A program made the position numbers and the translations under genes. Below are positions 15,270 to 25,038 of a DNA stretch of 64,000 nucleotides, in pieces. Where the stretch lies: contig NZ_RWIT01000004.1 in the NCBI RefSeq assembly GCF_003944715.1, positions 124,001 through 188,000 of the forward strand, written 5' to 3'. Source of the DNA: Hymenobacter rigui (GTDB taxonomy: Bacteria > Bacteroidota > Bacteroidia > Cytophagales > Hymenobacteraceae). A model generated the notes under the pieces. That model was not told the DNA's origin, made no database searches, and worked only from the letters and a program-made list of their open reading frames with translations. Numbering within the stretch: the stretch's first letter is position 1; each line of letters starts with the position of its first letter.

Positions 15270-17180
15270 ATGATTTCCATTACCGACCTCGATTTTCACT
15301 TCGGCTCCCGTACGCTCTACGATAAGGCCAACCTGCACATCAAACCTAAGGATAAGATTGGCCTGATCGGGCTGAACGGCCGGGGCAAATCCACGCTGCT
15401 GCGCATTCTGGTGGGCGAGTACAAGCCCGACGGCGGCAGCATCTCGATGAGCAAGGACGTGAGCCTGGGCTTCCTGAACCAGGATTTGCTCTCGTACGAC
15501 TCGCACGAGTCCATTCTGGTGGTGGCCATGCAGGCCTTTGGCGAGGCGCTGGATATTCAGAAGAAGATTGACGAGGTACTGCTGGAGTTCGAAACCAACT
15601 ACACCGACGATTTGGTGGAGAAACTGGCCGACCTGCAGGAACGGTTCGAAGCGCTGGGCGGCTACACCATGCAGGCCCGCACCGAGGAAATCCTGGAAGG
15701 CCTGGGCTTTACCACCGAGGAGCTGCAGCGCCCCCTGAAGTTGTTCTCGGGGGGCTGGCGCATGCGCGTGATGCTGGCCAAAATCCTGCTCCAGCAACCC
15801 TCCCTGCTGCTGCTCGACGAACCGACCAACCACTTGGACTTGCCCTCCATCAAGTGGATTGAGAACTACCTGGCCGGCTACGAAGGGGCCGTTATCATTG
15901 TGAGCCACGACCGGGAATTCCTGGACCGCACCACCAACACCACCGTGGAGGTAACCGGCGGCAAGCTGATTCCCTACGCCGGCAACTACTCCTTCTACCT
16001 CGAAGAAAAGGAGGAGCGCAACGCCATTCAGAAGGGCGCGTTCGAAAACCAGCAGGCCCAGATCCGGCAGGCTGAGCGGTTTATTGAGCGGTTTAAGGCC
16101 AAAGCCTCGAAAGCCAAGCAGGCCCAGAGCCGTGTGAAGGCCCTCGACAAGCTGGAGCGCATTGAGGACGTGGCCGCCGATGATGCCCGCGTGAACATCA
16201 AGTTCAACTTCACCGTGACGCCCGGCCGCCACATCCTGCGCATGGAGCACGTGGGCAAGAAGTACGGCGAGAAAATCATCTTCCGCGACACGCACGTGCA
16301 CATCGAGCGGGGCGACAAAATTGCCCTCATCGGGGCCAACGGCAAGGGCAAATCCACGCTGATGCGGCTAGTAGCGGGGCAGGAGGCCCCCACCAACGGC
16401 AACCACCAACTGGGCCACAACGTGATTATGTCGTTCTACGCTCAGCACCAGCTGGAAAGCCTGCGCATCGAAAACGAGATTCTGCAGGAGATGGTAGAGG
16501 CCGGCTCCAAGCGCACCGAAATGGAGCTGCGCACCGTGCTGGGCTCCTTCCTGTTCACCGGCGACGAGGTGTACAAGAAAATCAAGGTGCTTTCGGGCGG
16601 CGAGAAAAGTCGCGTGGCCCTGGCCAAAACCCTGATTTCGGAGGCCAACTTCCTGCTGCTCGACGAACCGACCAACCACCTAGACATGCAGTCGGTGAAC
16701 ATCCTGATCCAGGCCCTCGACCAGTACCAGGGTACCTACATCGTGATTAGCCACGACCGGTTCTTCGTAGAGAACGTGGCCAACAAGATCTGGTACATTG
16801 AGGACTACCAGCTGAAGGAGTACCCCGGCACCTACGCCGAGTACGAGCAGTGGCAGGAGGACCGGGAGAAGGCTGCCAAGAAAGCCGGCCTGCCCTCACC
16901 TTCGGCCCCCAAACCCCTGCCGAAGGAGGAGAAGAAGGTAGAAGCCGCGCCCGCCAAAACCCCTTCGCCCGACCAGAAAAAGGCCTTGAAGGAGCTGGCC
17001 GAAGTGGAAAAGAAGATTGACGAGCGGGAAAAGGAGCTGGCCCAGTACGAGGCCCAGCTGGCTGACCCCCAGATCTACCAGAACGCCGCCCAGCTCAAGG
17101 ATACCACCCTCAAGTTTGAGCAGGTGAAAAAGGAGCTGGCCCAGCTCAACGACCGGTGGGAAATGCTGGCTGAAATGTAG
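15270..17180 (+). CDS. ABC-F family ATPase, Uup-like
   Basis: Cytosolic twin-ATPase of 636 aa without membrane segments. First cassette: Walker A GLNGRGKST (about 37-45), signature LFSGGWRMR, Walker B LLLLDEPTNHLD. Second: GANGKGKST, LSGGEKSR, FLLLDEPTNHLD. The linker between them carries a Lys/Arg-rich helix (RFKAKASKAKQAQSR), and the last 80 residues are a Glu/Lys-rich coiled coil as in Uup. ABC-F proteins act on the ribosome (rescue of stalled complexes or antibiotic protection); Uup-like ones bind DNA or ribosomes. Start at ATG 15270. It ends in a very strong terminator. Confidence 0.93.
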   Translation: MISITDLDFHFGSRTLYDKANLHIKPKDKIGLIGLNGRGKSTLLRILVGEYKPDGGSISMSKDVSLGFLNQDLLSYDSHESILVVAMQAFGEALDIQKKIDEVLLEFETNYTDDLVEKLADLQERFEALGGYTMQARTEEILEGLGFTTEELQRPLKLFSGGWRMRVMLAKILLQQPSLLLLDEPTNHLDLPSIKWIENYLAGYEGAVIIVSHDREFLDRTTNTTVEVTGGKLIPYAGNYSFYLEEKEERNAIQKGAFENQQAQIRQAERFIERFKAKASKAKQAQSRVKALDKLERIEDVAADDARVNIKFNFTVTPGRHILRMEHVGKKYGEKIIFRDTHVHIERGDKIALIGANGKGKSTLMRLVAGQEAPTNGNHQLGHNVIMSFYAQHQLESLRIENEILQEMVEAGSKRTEMELRTVLGSFLFTGDEVYKKIKVLSGGEKSRVALAKTLISEANFLLLDEPTNHLDMQSVNILIQALDQYQGTYIVISHDRFFVENVANKIWYIEDYQLKEYPGTYAEYEQWQEDREKAAKKAGLPSPSAPKPLPKEEKKVEAAPAKTPSPDQKKALKELAEVEKKIDEREKELAQYEAQLADPQIYQNAAQLKDTTLKFEQVKKELAQLNDRWEMLAEM

Positions 17181-17201
17181 TCGGCTGATTACCCGAACTA
17201 G

Positions 17202-17245
17202 AAAGCCCCGTCAGATGCTTCGGCATCTGACGGGGCTTTTTTTTG
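17202..17245 (+). terminator. Strong intrinsic terminator with TTCG loop
   Basis: Perfect 17-bp stem (17202-17218 with 17223-17239), TTCG tetraloop and a T-run up to 17245, directly after the ABC-F gene. Confidence 0.95.
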
Positions 17246-17278
17246 TGTCTGGGGTAGAAGGCGTGTCGGCTAAAAGTC

Positions 17279-17325
17279 CGTCATCCTGAGCCCCACGAAG
17301 CATCTCTACCGCTTCATTGCACGGT
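17279..17325. repeat. Single arm of the GTCATnCTGAGC repeat
   Basis: Contains CGTCATCCTGAGC and GAAGCATCTCTACCGCTTC, the same words as one arm of the palindromes at 27426 and 31307, but with no second arm here. Looks like a degraded or solo copy in the region upstream of katG. Confidence 0.6.
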
Positions 17326-17440
17326 TCGGGCAAAGTGGTATGCTGGCTTCCTGCCAAATCTCACGCAACCTATATAGCCACAATCTGCGACCTTTTACCG
17401 CCTGCAGGCAAACATTCACAACGATATTTTGTCTTTCTAC

Positions 17441-17457
17441 ATAAGAATGATTCTTAT
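17441..17457. promoter_or_regulatory. PerR/Fur-type operator of katG
   Basis: ATAAGAATGATTCTTAT is a perfect 8-1-8 palindrome; its inner TAAGAATnATTCTTA has the 7-1-7 layout of the PerR box (TTATAATnATTATAA). It overlaps the place of the -33 element of the promoter at 17473, where a bound repressor would block RNA polymerase. Regulation of katG by a peroxide-sensing PerR is inference; no fur-family gene is in the window. Confidence 0.75.
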
Positions 17458-17472
17458 CTGGAAGGCGTTCTT

Positions 17473-17480
17473 TACTTTTG
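17473..17480 (+). promoter_or_regulatory. -7 box TACTTTTG of katG
   Basis: Perfect TAnnTTTG match. A start about 6 nt later would give a leader of roughly 105 nt before ATG 17593. The -33 region is weak and overlaps the palindromic operator, as expected for a tightly controlled promoter. Confidence 0.75.
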
Positions 17481-17547
17481 AGCCCGATACCGAAACGCCT
17501 GTTTTAAGGCCGGACGGAAAGTCCCGCCGATGGCGGGCGGCAAATAA

Positions 17548-19857
<2,310 letters not shown>

Positions 19858-19881
19858 AACCGGCAAACAGGTAGATAAATA

Positions 19882-19928
19882 GCAAACCGCCCCACTCGAA
19901 GCTTTACGCTTTGGGCGGGGCAGTTTGC
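19882..19928. terminator. Imperfect hairpin between katG and MarR gene
   Basis: GCAAAC...GTTTGC outer pairs and CCGCCCC/GGGCGGGG inner pairs with some mismatches, 25 bp after the katG stop. No long T-run. Confidence 0.5.
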
Positions 19929-19990
19929 GTAAATAGTGTACAGAGCTAATGCATAACATACGCATGCTCACTGAGGATAGGTGCGGCACT

Positions 19991-20449
19991 CTATTCGTTC
20001 ATGTTCTGCTTGATCAAGGTAAGCAGAGCTTGATTGAATTGTGGCAAATCGTGCAATGAGCTAAAAAAATCACTATCAGCATTTTCAATAGCTGTCAACG
20101 CCTTCTGCAAAACTTCTGAACCTGCCTGAGTCAGGGTGATGATTTTGGCTCTGGTATCGGACGGATGTTCTTGCCGCGTTAGAAACGCTTTTTCTTCTAA
20201 CGTCCGCAGCACCTTCGATACCATCATTCTGTCGGCATTGCTTTGATTGGCAATATCAATTTGTGTTACGTATTCACTTGTTTTAGCAAGCCATCCTAGG
20301 GCTGCTAGCAGAACAAACTGGGTCTGGGTCAATAGCAAAGGATCCAACACCTTCTTCTGCTTGCGTTGCCATAGCATTGTTACCTGACCAACTAAATAGC
20401 CAGGGCTCTCATCCGGGCTTTTAAACTGAAATTCAATCTCCCTAGGCAT
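19991..20449 (-). CDS. MarR family transcriptional regulator
   Basis: A 152-aa dimeric winged-helix repressor: QTQFVLLAALGWL near residue 45, recognition helix around 70-85 (ADRMMVSKVLRTLEEK) and the wing HPSDTRAKIITLTQAG. The family binds palindromes and is released by small ligands or oxidation. There is no cysteine in the protein, so thiol-based sensing (OhrR type) is excluded and a small-molecule ligand is more likely. It is the second gene of an operon with the VOC gene (18 bp gap) and probably controls that promoter. GC is about 45 %, lower than its neighbours. Confidence 0.92.
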   Translation of the reverse strand: MPREIEFQFKSPDESPGYLVGQVTMLWQRKQKKVLDPLLLTQTQFVLLAALGWLAKTSEYVTQIDIANQSNADRMMVSKVLRTLEEKAFLTRQEHPSDTRAKIITLTQAGSEVLQKALTAIENADSDFFSSLHDLPQFNQALLTLIKQNMNE

Positions 20450-20467
20450 GGTACTGGCATTGAACCC

Positions 20468-20827
20468 TTATTTCTCATTCAAAAATGTAAGCTTGTAGCC
20501 GTCCAAATCCTGAGCGTGAAAAGCCCGGCCGAAGGGAGTTTCAATGATTGGGCCTAGCGCGGTTAATCCTCTTGTCGCAAGCTCTGCTCTCAGAGAGTCA
20601 ATCTCTTCTTCAACGGCAAACCAAAGTGCTACACCAACTCCCAACTCTTTGCCCTCGAGTGGCTCGAGAGGTGTGCGTATAGCAAAGCTAGCTTGGCCCT
20701 TATTGTACTTGAAGACACAAGCTTGTGGATTGAAGCTTTCAATTTCGAATCCCAATTTCTGAGAATAGAAAGCTTTCGATGCTTCCAGGTCTCTCACTTG
20801 CAGTGAGGCAAAAGTCAATGTCATCAT
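20468..20827 (-). CDS. VOC family protein (glyoxalase/bleomycin-resistance fold)
   Basis: A 119-aa protein of two beta-alpha-beta-beta-beta units: SLQVRDLEASKAFYSQKLGFEI at the start and HAQDLDGYKLTFLNE at the end. Only some of the metal ligands expected in glyoxalase I are clear (the final Glu in LTFLNE), so the reaction is open: dioxygenase, lyase or drug-binding. Start at ATG 20827, which sits just behind the operator-promoter. First gene of the operon with the MarR regulator; the pair looks like a self-controlled resistance or detoxification unit with lower GC. Confidence 0.88.
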   Translation of the reverse strand: MMTLTFASLQVRDLEASKAFYSQKLGFEIESFNPQACVFKYNKGQASFAIRTPLEPLEGKELGVGVALWFAVEEEIDSLRAELATRGLTALGPIIETPFGRAFHAQDLDGYKLTFLNEK

Positions 20828-20841
20828 AAGGTTGTTGTTAA

Positions 20842-20883
20842 ATTGTTGTCGTAAATATAGTATATGCGACAACAATATGCAAA
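20842..20883 (-). promoter_or_regulatory. Promoter and palindromic operator of the VOC-MarR operon
   Basis: On the minus strand TTTG (20880-20883), 20 nt, then TATATTTA (20852-20859), one mismatch to consensus. A 10-bp inverted repeat, ATTGTTGTCG at 20842-20851 and CGACAACAAT at 20867-20876, brackets the -7 box with a 15-nt spacer. This is the geometry of a MarR operator that blocks its own promoter. Binding by the downstream MarR protein is inference. Confidence 0.72.
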
Positions 20884-21065
20884 AAAAAGTATCCATTGCG
20901 CTGGTGCATTCAATTGAGCATAGCAGGCTTTAGAAAATGGCTAACACCTGGGTTTTCAACGGCTGCAATAGTGTACATGCTGTTTTGAACCTACTCTACA
21001 GCATGTAACTGGGCAGTGATGAAAGGCAGGACAAGGAATAACACTTCAGGATAAGTATCATCCCG

Positions 21066-21073
21066 TACATTCG
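21066..21073 (+). promoter_or_regulatory. -7 box TACATTCG of the plug gene
   Basis: One mismatch to TAnnTTTG; ends 5 nt before ATG 21079, so the mRNA may start at or next to the start codon. Confidence 0.5.
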
Positions 21074-21078
21074 CCCTT

Positions 21079-22425
21079 ATGCCTCGTTACTCTCCGCTTC
21101 TGTTGCTGCTGGCTACGGCCTGCGTGCCGCTGGGTACGCCCATCACCGACCCCAACGCCGCCCGCCGGCCCGCCACCACTGCGCCCGGCCAGCGCCCCGC
21201 TGAGTACTACGCCGACAAAACCCTGCGCTACGAGGACGCCACCTACGACCCCAACGTGCAGACGGTGCAGTGCTACGTGCCCACCGGGCAGGCCAACGAG
21301 GTGTTCAATCCGCCGGTGGTAGCACTGGCCGGCGGTGCCATGCCGGTGCTGGAGTTTGATGTGCTGGGCGGGCAGGGGCAGCGCCTCACGGCCAAGCTGG
21401 TACACTGTGATTTGAACTGGCAGCCCTCGGTGCTTACCGATATGCAGTTTCTGTCGGAAATCAACGAGCAGAACCTTACCAACTACCGGGCCTCCATCAA
21501 CACCAAGGTGCCCTACTACCACTATCAGGTGCAGATGCCGCGGGTGAAGCTCTCGGGCAACTACCTGTGGCTGGTGCAGGGGCCGGGTGGGACGCCGCTG
21601 CTCAGTCGGCGGGTGCTGGTGTATGAGGAAGGGGCGGTGCAGATTGCCATGAAGCAGGGCATTCCGGTGGCCGGGCAGGAGCGCTACACCCTGCAGCAGG
21701 TGGATTTTGGCATTCGTTACACTATGAACCTGCTCAATCCGGCCCAGGAAGTGAAGGTGATTCTGCGTCAGAATTTCCGCTGGGACAATGCGCACTATAA
21801 CCTGCGGCCCACCTTCGTGCGCGACGCCGAGCGGCAGTTGGACTACCAGTATTTCAACTTCGAAAACGCCTTTCCGGCCCTGAGCGAGTTCCGGTTTTTC
21901 GACCTGCGCACGTTCCGGAGCCTGGGCGTGGGGGTGGCCCGCCTCGATGCCGAAGCCTCGCCCCGCACCGCCCTGCTGCAGCCCGAAACCATCCGCAACG
22001 GCCAGCGCTACTCCCAGTACGACGACATCAACGGCCAGCGCGTAATTGAGAGCCGCGAATACGGCAACGGCGACACCTACGGCGAGTACCTCGACGTAAC
22101 CTTCCAGCTTCGCAGCGAGCAGCCGGCCCCCGGCCCCGTATACGTGCTGGGCGCCCTCACCGACTGGCAGCTAAAAGATGAGTTCAAGCTCACCTACGAC
22201 GCCCCCAATCAGCTGTACACCGGCCACGCGCTGCTGAAACAGGGGTATTACAACTACATCTACGCCACCCGGACGGCCCAGGGTCCGAACAGCGTGCTGT
22301 GGGAAGGCAGCCACCAGGAAACCGAAAACCAGTACGACCTGCTGGTGTACTACCGTCCGCCTGGCACTCGTACCGATCTGCTTATTGGTTATCAGCGCCT
22401 GGATGTGAACCAGCGCCAACCGTAA
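21079..22425 (+). CDS. Type IX secretion system plug protein (DUF5103)
   Basis: A 448-aa exported protein with signal MPRYSPLLLLLATAC (a weak lipobox). The N-terminal half matches the DUF5103/T9SS plug domain: VLEFDVLGG, LVHCDLNW, NYRASINTKVPYYHYQVQMP and SGNYLWLV. A second domain rich in beta strands follows from about residue 160, with EYLDVTFQLRSEQP near 335 and a YNYIYATR motif near 390. In Flavobacterium the plug protein closes the unused face of the SprA translocon at the outer membrane. No other T9SS component is in the window, but a T9SS cargo gene is at 60988. Confidence 0.88.
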   Translation: MPRYSPLLLLLATACVPLGTPITDPNAARRPATTAPGQRPAEYYADKTLRYEDATYDPNVQTVQCYVPTGQANEVFNPPVVALAGGAMPVLEFDVLGGQGQRLTAKLVHCDLNWQPSVLTDMQFLSEINEQNLTNYRASINTKVPYYHYQVQMPRVKLSGNYLWLVQGPGGTPLLSRRVLVYEEGAVQIAMKQGIPVAGQERYTLQQVDFGIRYTMNLLNPAQEVKVILRQNFRWDNAHYNLRPTFVRDAERQLDYQYFNFENAFPALSEFRFFDLRTFRSLGVGVARLDAEASPRTALLQPETIRNGQRYSQYDDINGQRVIESREYGNGDTYGEYLDVTFQLRSEQPAPGPVYVLGALTDWQLKDEFKLTYDAPNQLYTGHALLKQGYYNYIYATRTAQGPNSVLWEGSHQETENQYDLLVYYRPPGTRTDLLIGYQRLDVNQRQP

Positions 22426-22426
22426 C

Positions 22427-22479
22427 CCCTGAAACCAGCGCGGCACCACTAACATAGTGGTGCCGCGCTGGTTTCAGGG
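22427..22479. terminator. Bidirectional terminator
   Basis: Perfect 24-bp stem (22427-22450 with 22456-22479) with loop AACAT between the convergent plug and curlin-repeat genes. There is no T-run, so it may also act as an mRNA-protecting hairpin. Confidence 0.85.
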
Positions 22480-22492
22480 CAGGAGGGGAGTG

Positions 22493-23443
22493 CTACGGGT
22501 GGTTCTGCTTGACTACGGTATTATTGTCCCACCCATTCTGTACCACCGTGCTGGATTCGTTGAAGCCGCCCTGGTAGGTAGCGGCCGTATTCCGAATGCC
22601 AGTTTGCTGCTGGATGGCCAAACCTTGGTCGTTATCTTGGTCGATGTAGGCCTTGTTTTGGTAGGTAAAAGGCCCACTCTGGGTTTGGTAGGCGCGGTTG
22701 TTGTTACCGTTCTGCTCAATAGTGGCCTGGCCTATATTTCTGCCTTGCTGCTGCTCGGCCGTATTGCGGTTACCCACCTGCGTAGCCACGGCCACATTGC
22801 CATCAGATGATTGATTCTGCAACAGGCTGTTATCGTTGCCGGTCTGGGTGCCGGTGGCCCGTTGGCCCAGGTCGCGCTGCTTCTGAAGGGACGTATTGCG
22901 GTTGCCGGTAGAGGTCAGGTAGGCTTCCTGGCCGGAGCCAAGCTGGTCCTGCGTAGCCATATTGTTGTTGCCGGTTTGCTGGATAGTAGCCGTCAGCACC
23001 CGGCCCCGCTGCCGTTGGGTGGCCTCGTTGCTGTTGCCATTCTGCGAGGCGGCAACATTCGCTATACCATCCTGCGTTTGTGAAATAGTGTTGCGGTTAC
23101 CAATCTGTACGGCTGTGGCCTGACCATACGTCCATGGGCCCAACTGGCTCTGCGTTTGCGTTACGGAATTACGGCTACCCGACTGCAACGAGCCGGCCGT
23201 GTACGTGTAACCAGTTTGAGTTTGGGAGGCTGTATTGAGCGTGCCTGCCTGGGCCGCGCCGGCTGTGTTGCTGTACCCCGTCTGCCGGACGGATATTTTG
23301 TTCTGGTCACCCGTTTGATAATCGAGGGCCTGGTTGTTGTCGCCCACCTGCTGCACGGTGGTCAGGTTGTTCTGGGCCTGAGCCATAAGGGGCACCAGGC
23401 CCGCGGGCAGAACACACGCGGCGGAAAAGAATAGGTTCTTCAT
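22493..23443 (-). CDS. Curlin-repeat protein (CsgA/CsgB-like)
   Basis: A 316-aa secreted protein. Signal peptide residues 1 to about 23 (ends AQAQ). The rest is a tandem of about 12 units of 22-24 residues built on QxGxxNxAxxxQ (for example VQQVGDNNQALDYQ, VQIGNRNTISQTQ, TQVGNRNTAEQQQ, IEQNGNNNRAYQ), the pattern of amyloid-forming curlin repeats. Very high Gln, Asn, Gly and Thr, no Cys. Start at ATG 23443. It is longer than E. coli CsgA (5 repeats) and no csgE, csgF, csgG or partner subunit is near. It should form surface fibres if exported by a curli channel elsewhere. The upstream region 23444-23651 is AT-rich. Confidence 0.88.
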   Translation of the reverse strand: MKNLFFSAACVLPAGLVPLMAQAQNNLTTVQQVGDNNQALDYQTGDQNKISVRQTGYSNTAGAAQAGTLNTASQTQTGYTYTAGSLQSGSRNSVTQTQSQLGPWTYGQATAVQIGNRNTISQTQDGIANVAASQNGNSNEATQRQRGRVLTATIQQTGNNNMATQDQLGSGQEAYLTSTGNRNTSLQKQRDLGQRATGTQTGNDNSLLQNQSSDGNVAVATQVGNRNTAEQQQGRNIGQATIEQNGNNNRAYQTQSGPFTYQNKAYIDQDNDQGLAIQQQTGIRNTAATYQGGFNESSTVVQNGWDNNTVVKQNHP

Positions 23444-23651
23444 ACTACAATGGTTTAGTGGTAGATATTGGATAAACCAATTACGATAATAATAACTATA
23501 ATACAAAATATACTTTATATAATTATAAAATATATAAATGGTGTAAATACTGATTTATGTACACTTGACGCTGACATTGGCATGTACTTTCAAAAAGTAG
23601 CGGATGACCAGCCAGAACCGAACTGCGTAAGTAAGACCTTCTCCTCGTTGC

Positions 23652-24941
23652 ATGACGCACTACAACCTTATTCTGGTAGTGCTGGGCGTGGCCATTCTGG
23701 CCGTGGCCTGGCTGCCCTCGCTGCTCAAAAAGTACCCGCTGTCGTATCCCATCCTGTTTATCGGGCTGGGCATGCTGGTATTCGGGCTGCCGCTGGGCCT
23801 GCCCAACCCCGACCCGGTAGCCAACTCTACTACCACCATGCACCTCACCGAAATCTGCGTGACGGTGGCCCTGACGGGCACGGGGCTCAAGATTGACCGC
23901 AAATTTTCCCTGTGGCGCTGGCGGGCTCCGTTGCAGCTGGTACTGGTGCTGATGGTGATTACCATCGGCATTTTCAGCGTGGTAAGCTGGAAGCTGGGCG
24001 GACTATCATTGGCCTCGGCGGTGCTGCTGGCCGCCACGCTGGCCCCCACCGACCCCGTACTGGCCGGCGACGTGCAGGTGGGCAAGCCCGGTGAGGGCCG
24101 GGAAGACAACGTGCGCTTCGCCCTGACCGGGGAGGCCGGCCTGAATGATGGTCTGGCGTTTCCGTTCGTGCATTTGGCCTTGGTACTGCTGGCTGCCACT
24201 TCCGTGCACATCGAGCCGCAGCTGCAGCACTGGGCCGTGTTTGATGTGCTGTACCGCACGGGCATGGGCGTGCTGGCCGGCTGGCTGGCCGGCAAGGCGC
24301 TGTCGTTCCTGATTTTTGATCTGCCGCGCCGCGTCAAAATCAATCCCGAAGCGTATGGTTTCGTGGCTTTGGCCGTTACCCTCACGGCCTACGGCGTTAC
24401 TGAGCTGCTGCACGGCTACGGGTTTCTGGCGGTGTTTGTGGCCTCGGTAACTCTGCGCGCGCATGAGCGCAGCCACGAGTACCACACCGAGATGCACGAG
24501 TTTACTGACCAGCTGGAGCGCCTGTTTATCGTGGTGATTCTGCTGCTGTTCGGGGGCGCTATTATCCGGGGGCTGCTGGCTCCGCTTACCTGGCAGGGGG
24601 CGGCGCTGGGACTGTTTCTGCTGCTGGTGCTCCGGCCGTTGGGGGGTATCCTCACGCTGGGGCGCAGCCGGGTTACCTGGCCCGAGCGGCTGGTTATTTC
24701 CTTTTTTGGCATGCGCGGCATCGGGTCGTTCTTCTACCTAGGCTACGCCTTCCACGAAGCGCATTTTGCCGATGCCCGCCAGATCTGGGCTATTACCGGC
24801 TTCACTGTGCTGACTTCCATTGTGCTGCACGGGGCCCTGGCTACACCCGTTATGGATTGGCTGGACCGCAGGCACGGCCGTCCTACCACGGCCGAGCTGG
24901 AGGAACAGCCGGAACTGGCTACCGGGCAGCCCCACTCGTAG
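23652..24941 (+). CDS. CPA1-type Na+/H+ antiporter
   Basis: A 429-aa inner-membrane transporter with about 12 hydrophobic segments. The ion-binding region has LAPTDPVLAGD (near residue 130) and EAGLNDGLAFPF (near 165), the paired Asp motif of NhaP/CPA1 exchangers. It swaps cytosolic Na+ or K+ for protons. Start ATG 23652. The C-terminal tail is short and acidic. A second, more distant CPA1 antiporter is at 33326. The gene is transcribed away from the curlin gene. Confidence 0.93.
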   Translation: MTHYNLILVVLGVAILAVAWLPSLLKKYPLSYPILFIGLGMLVFGLPLGLPNPDPVANSTTTMHLTEICVTVALTGTGLKIDRKFSLWRWRAPLQLVLVLMVITIGIFSVVSWKLGGLSLASAVLLAATLAPTDPVLAGDVQVGKPGEGREDNVRFALTGEAGLNDGLAFPFVHLALVLLAATSVHIEPQLQHWAVFDVLYRTGMGVLAGWLAGKALSFLIFDLPRRVKINPEAYGFVALAVTLTAYGVTELLHGYGFLAVFVASVTLRAHERSHEYHTEMHEFTDQLERLFIVVILLLFGGAIIRGLLAPLTWQGAALGLFLLLVLRPLGGILTLGRSRVTWPERLVISFFGMRGIGSFFYLGYAFHEAHFADARQIWAITGFTVLTSIVLHGALATPVMDWLDRRHGRPTTAELEEQPELATGQPHS

Positions 24942-25038
24942 CCAGCGGCCGGAGAATAGGGTAGGGGTGTAACCTTTCCACCGATGAGGTTCGTTGCAGG
25001 CGTGTTACTCCCTCTGTACTCTCTCATCGTTCCCACTC

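Noticed and set aside
17279..17440. Small RNA gene upstream of katG
   Set aside because: The segment is better explained by a solo arm of the GTCAT repeat; no promoter and terminator pair encloses it.
22493..23443. Regular repeats looked like a CRISPR or minisatellite
   Set aside because: They are degenerate repeats of a protein-coding gene (curlin units of 22-24 residues) without identical direct repeats and spacers.
23444..23651. AT-rich gap as a transferred island
   Set aside because: Only about 200 bp and without a gene; AT-rich promoter regions are normal here.
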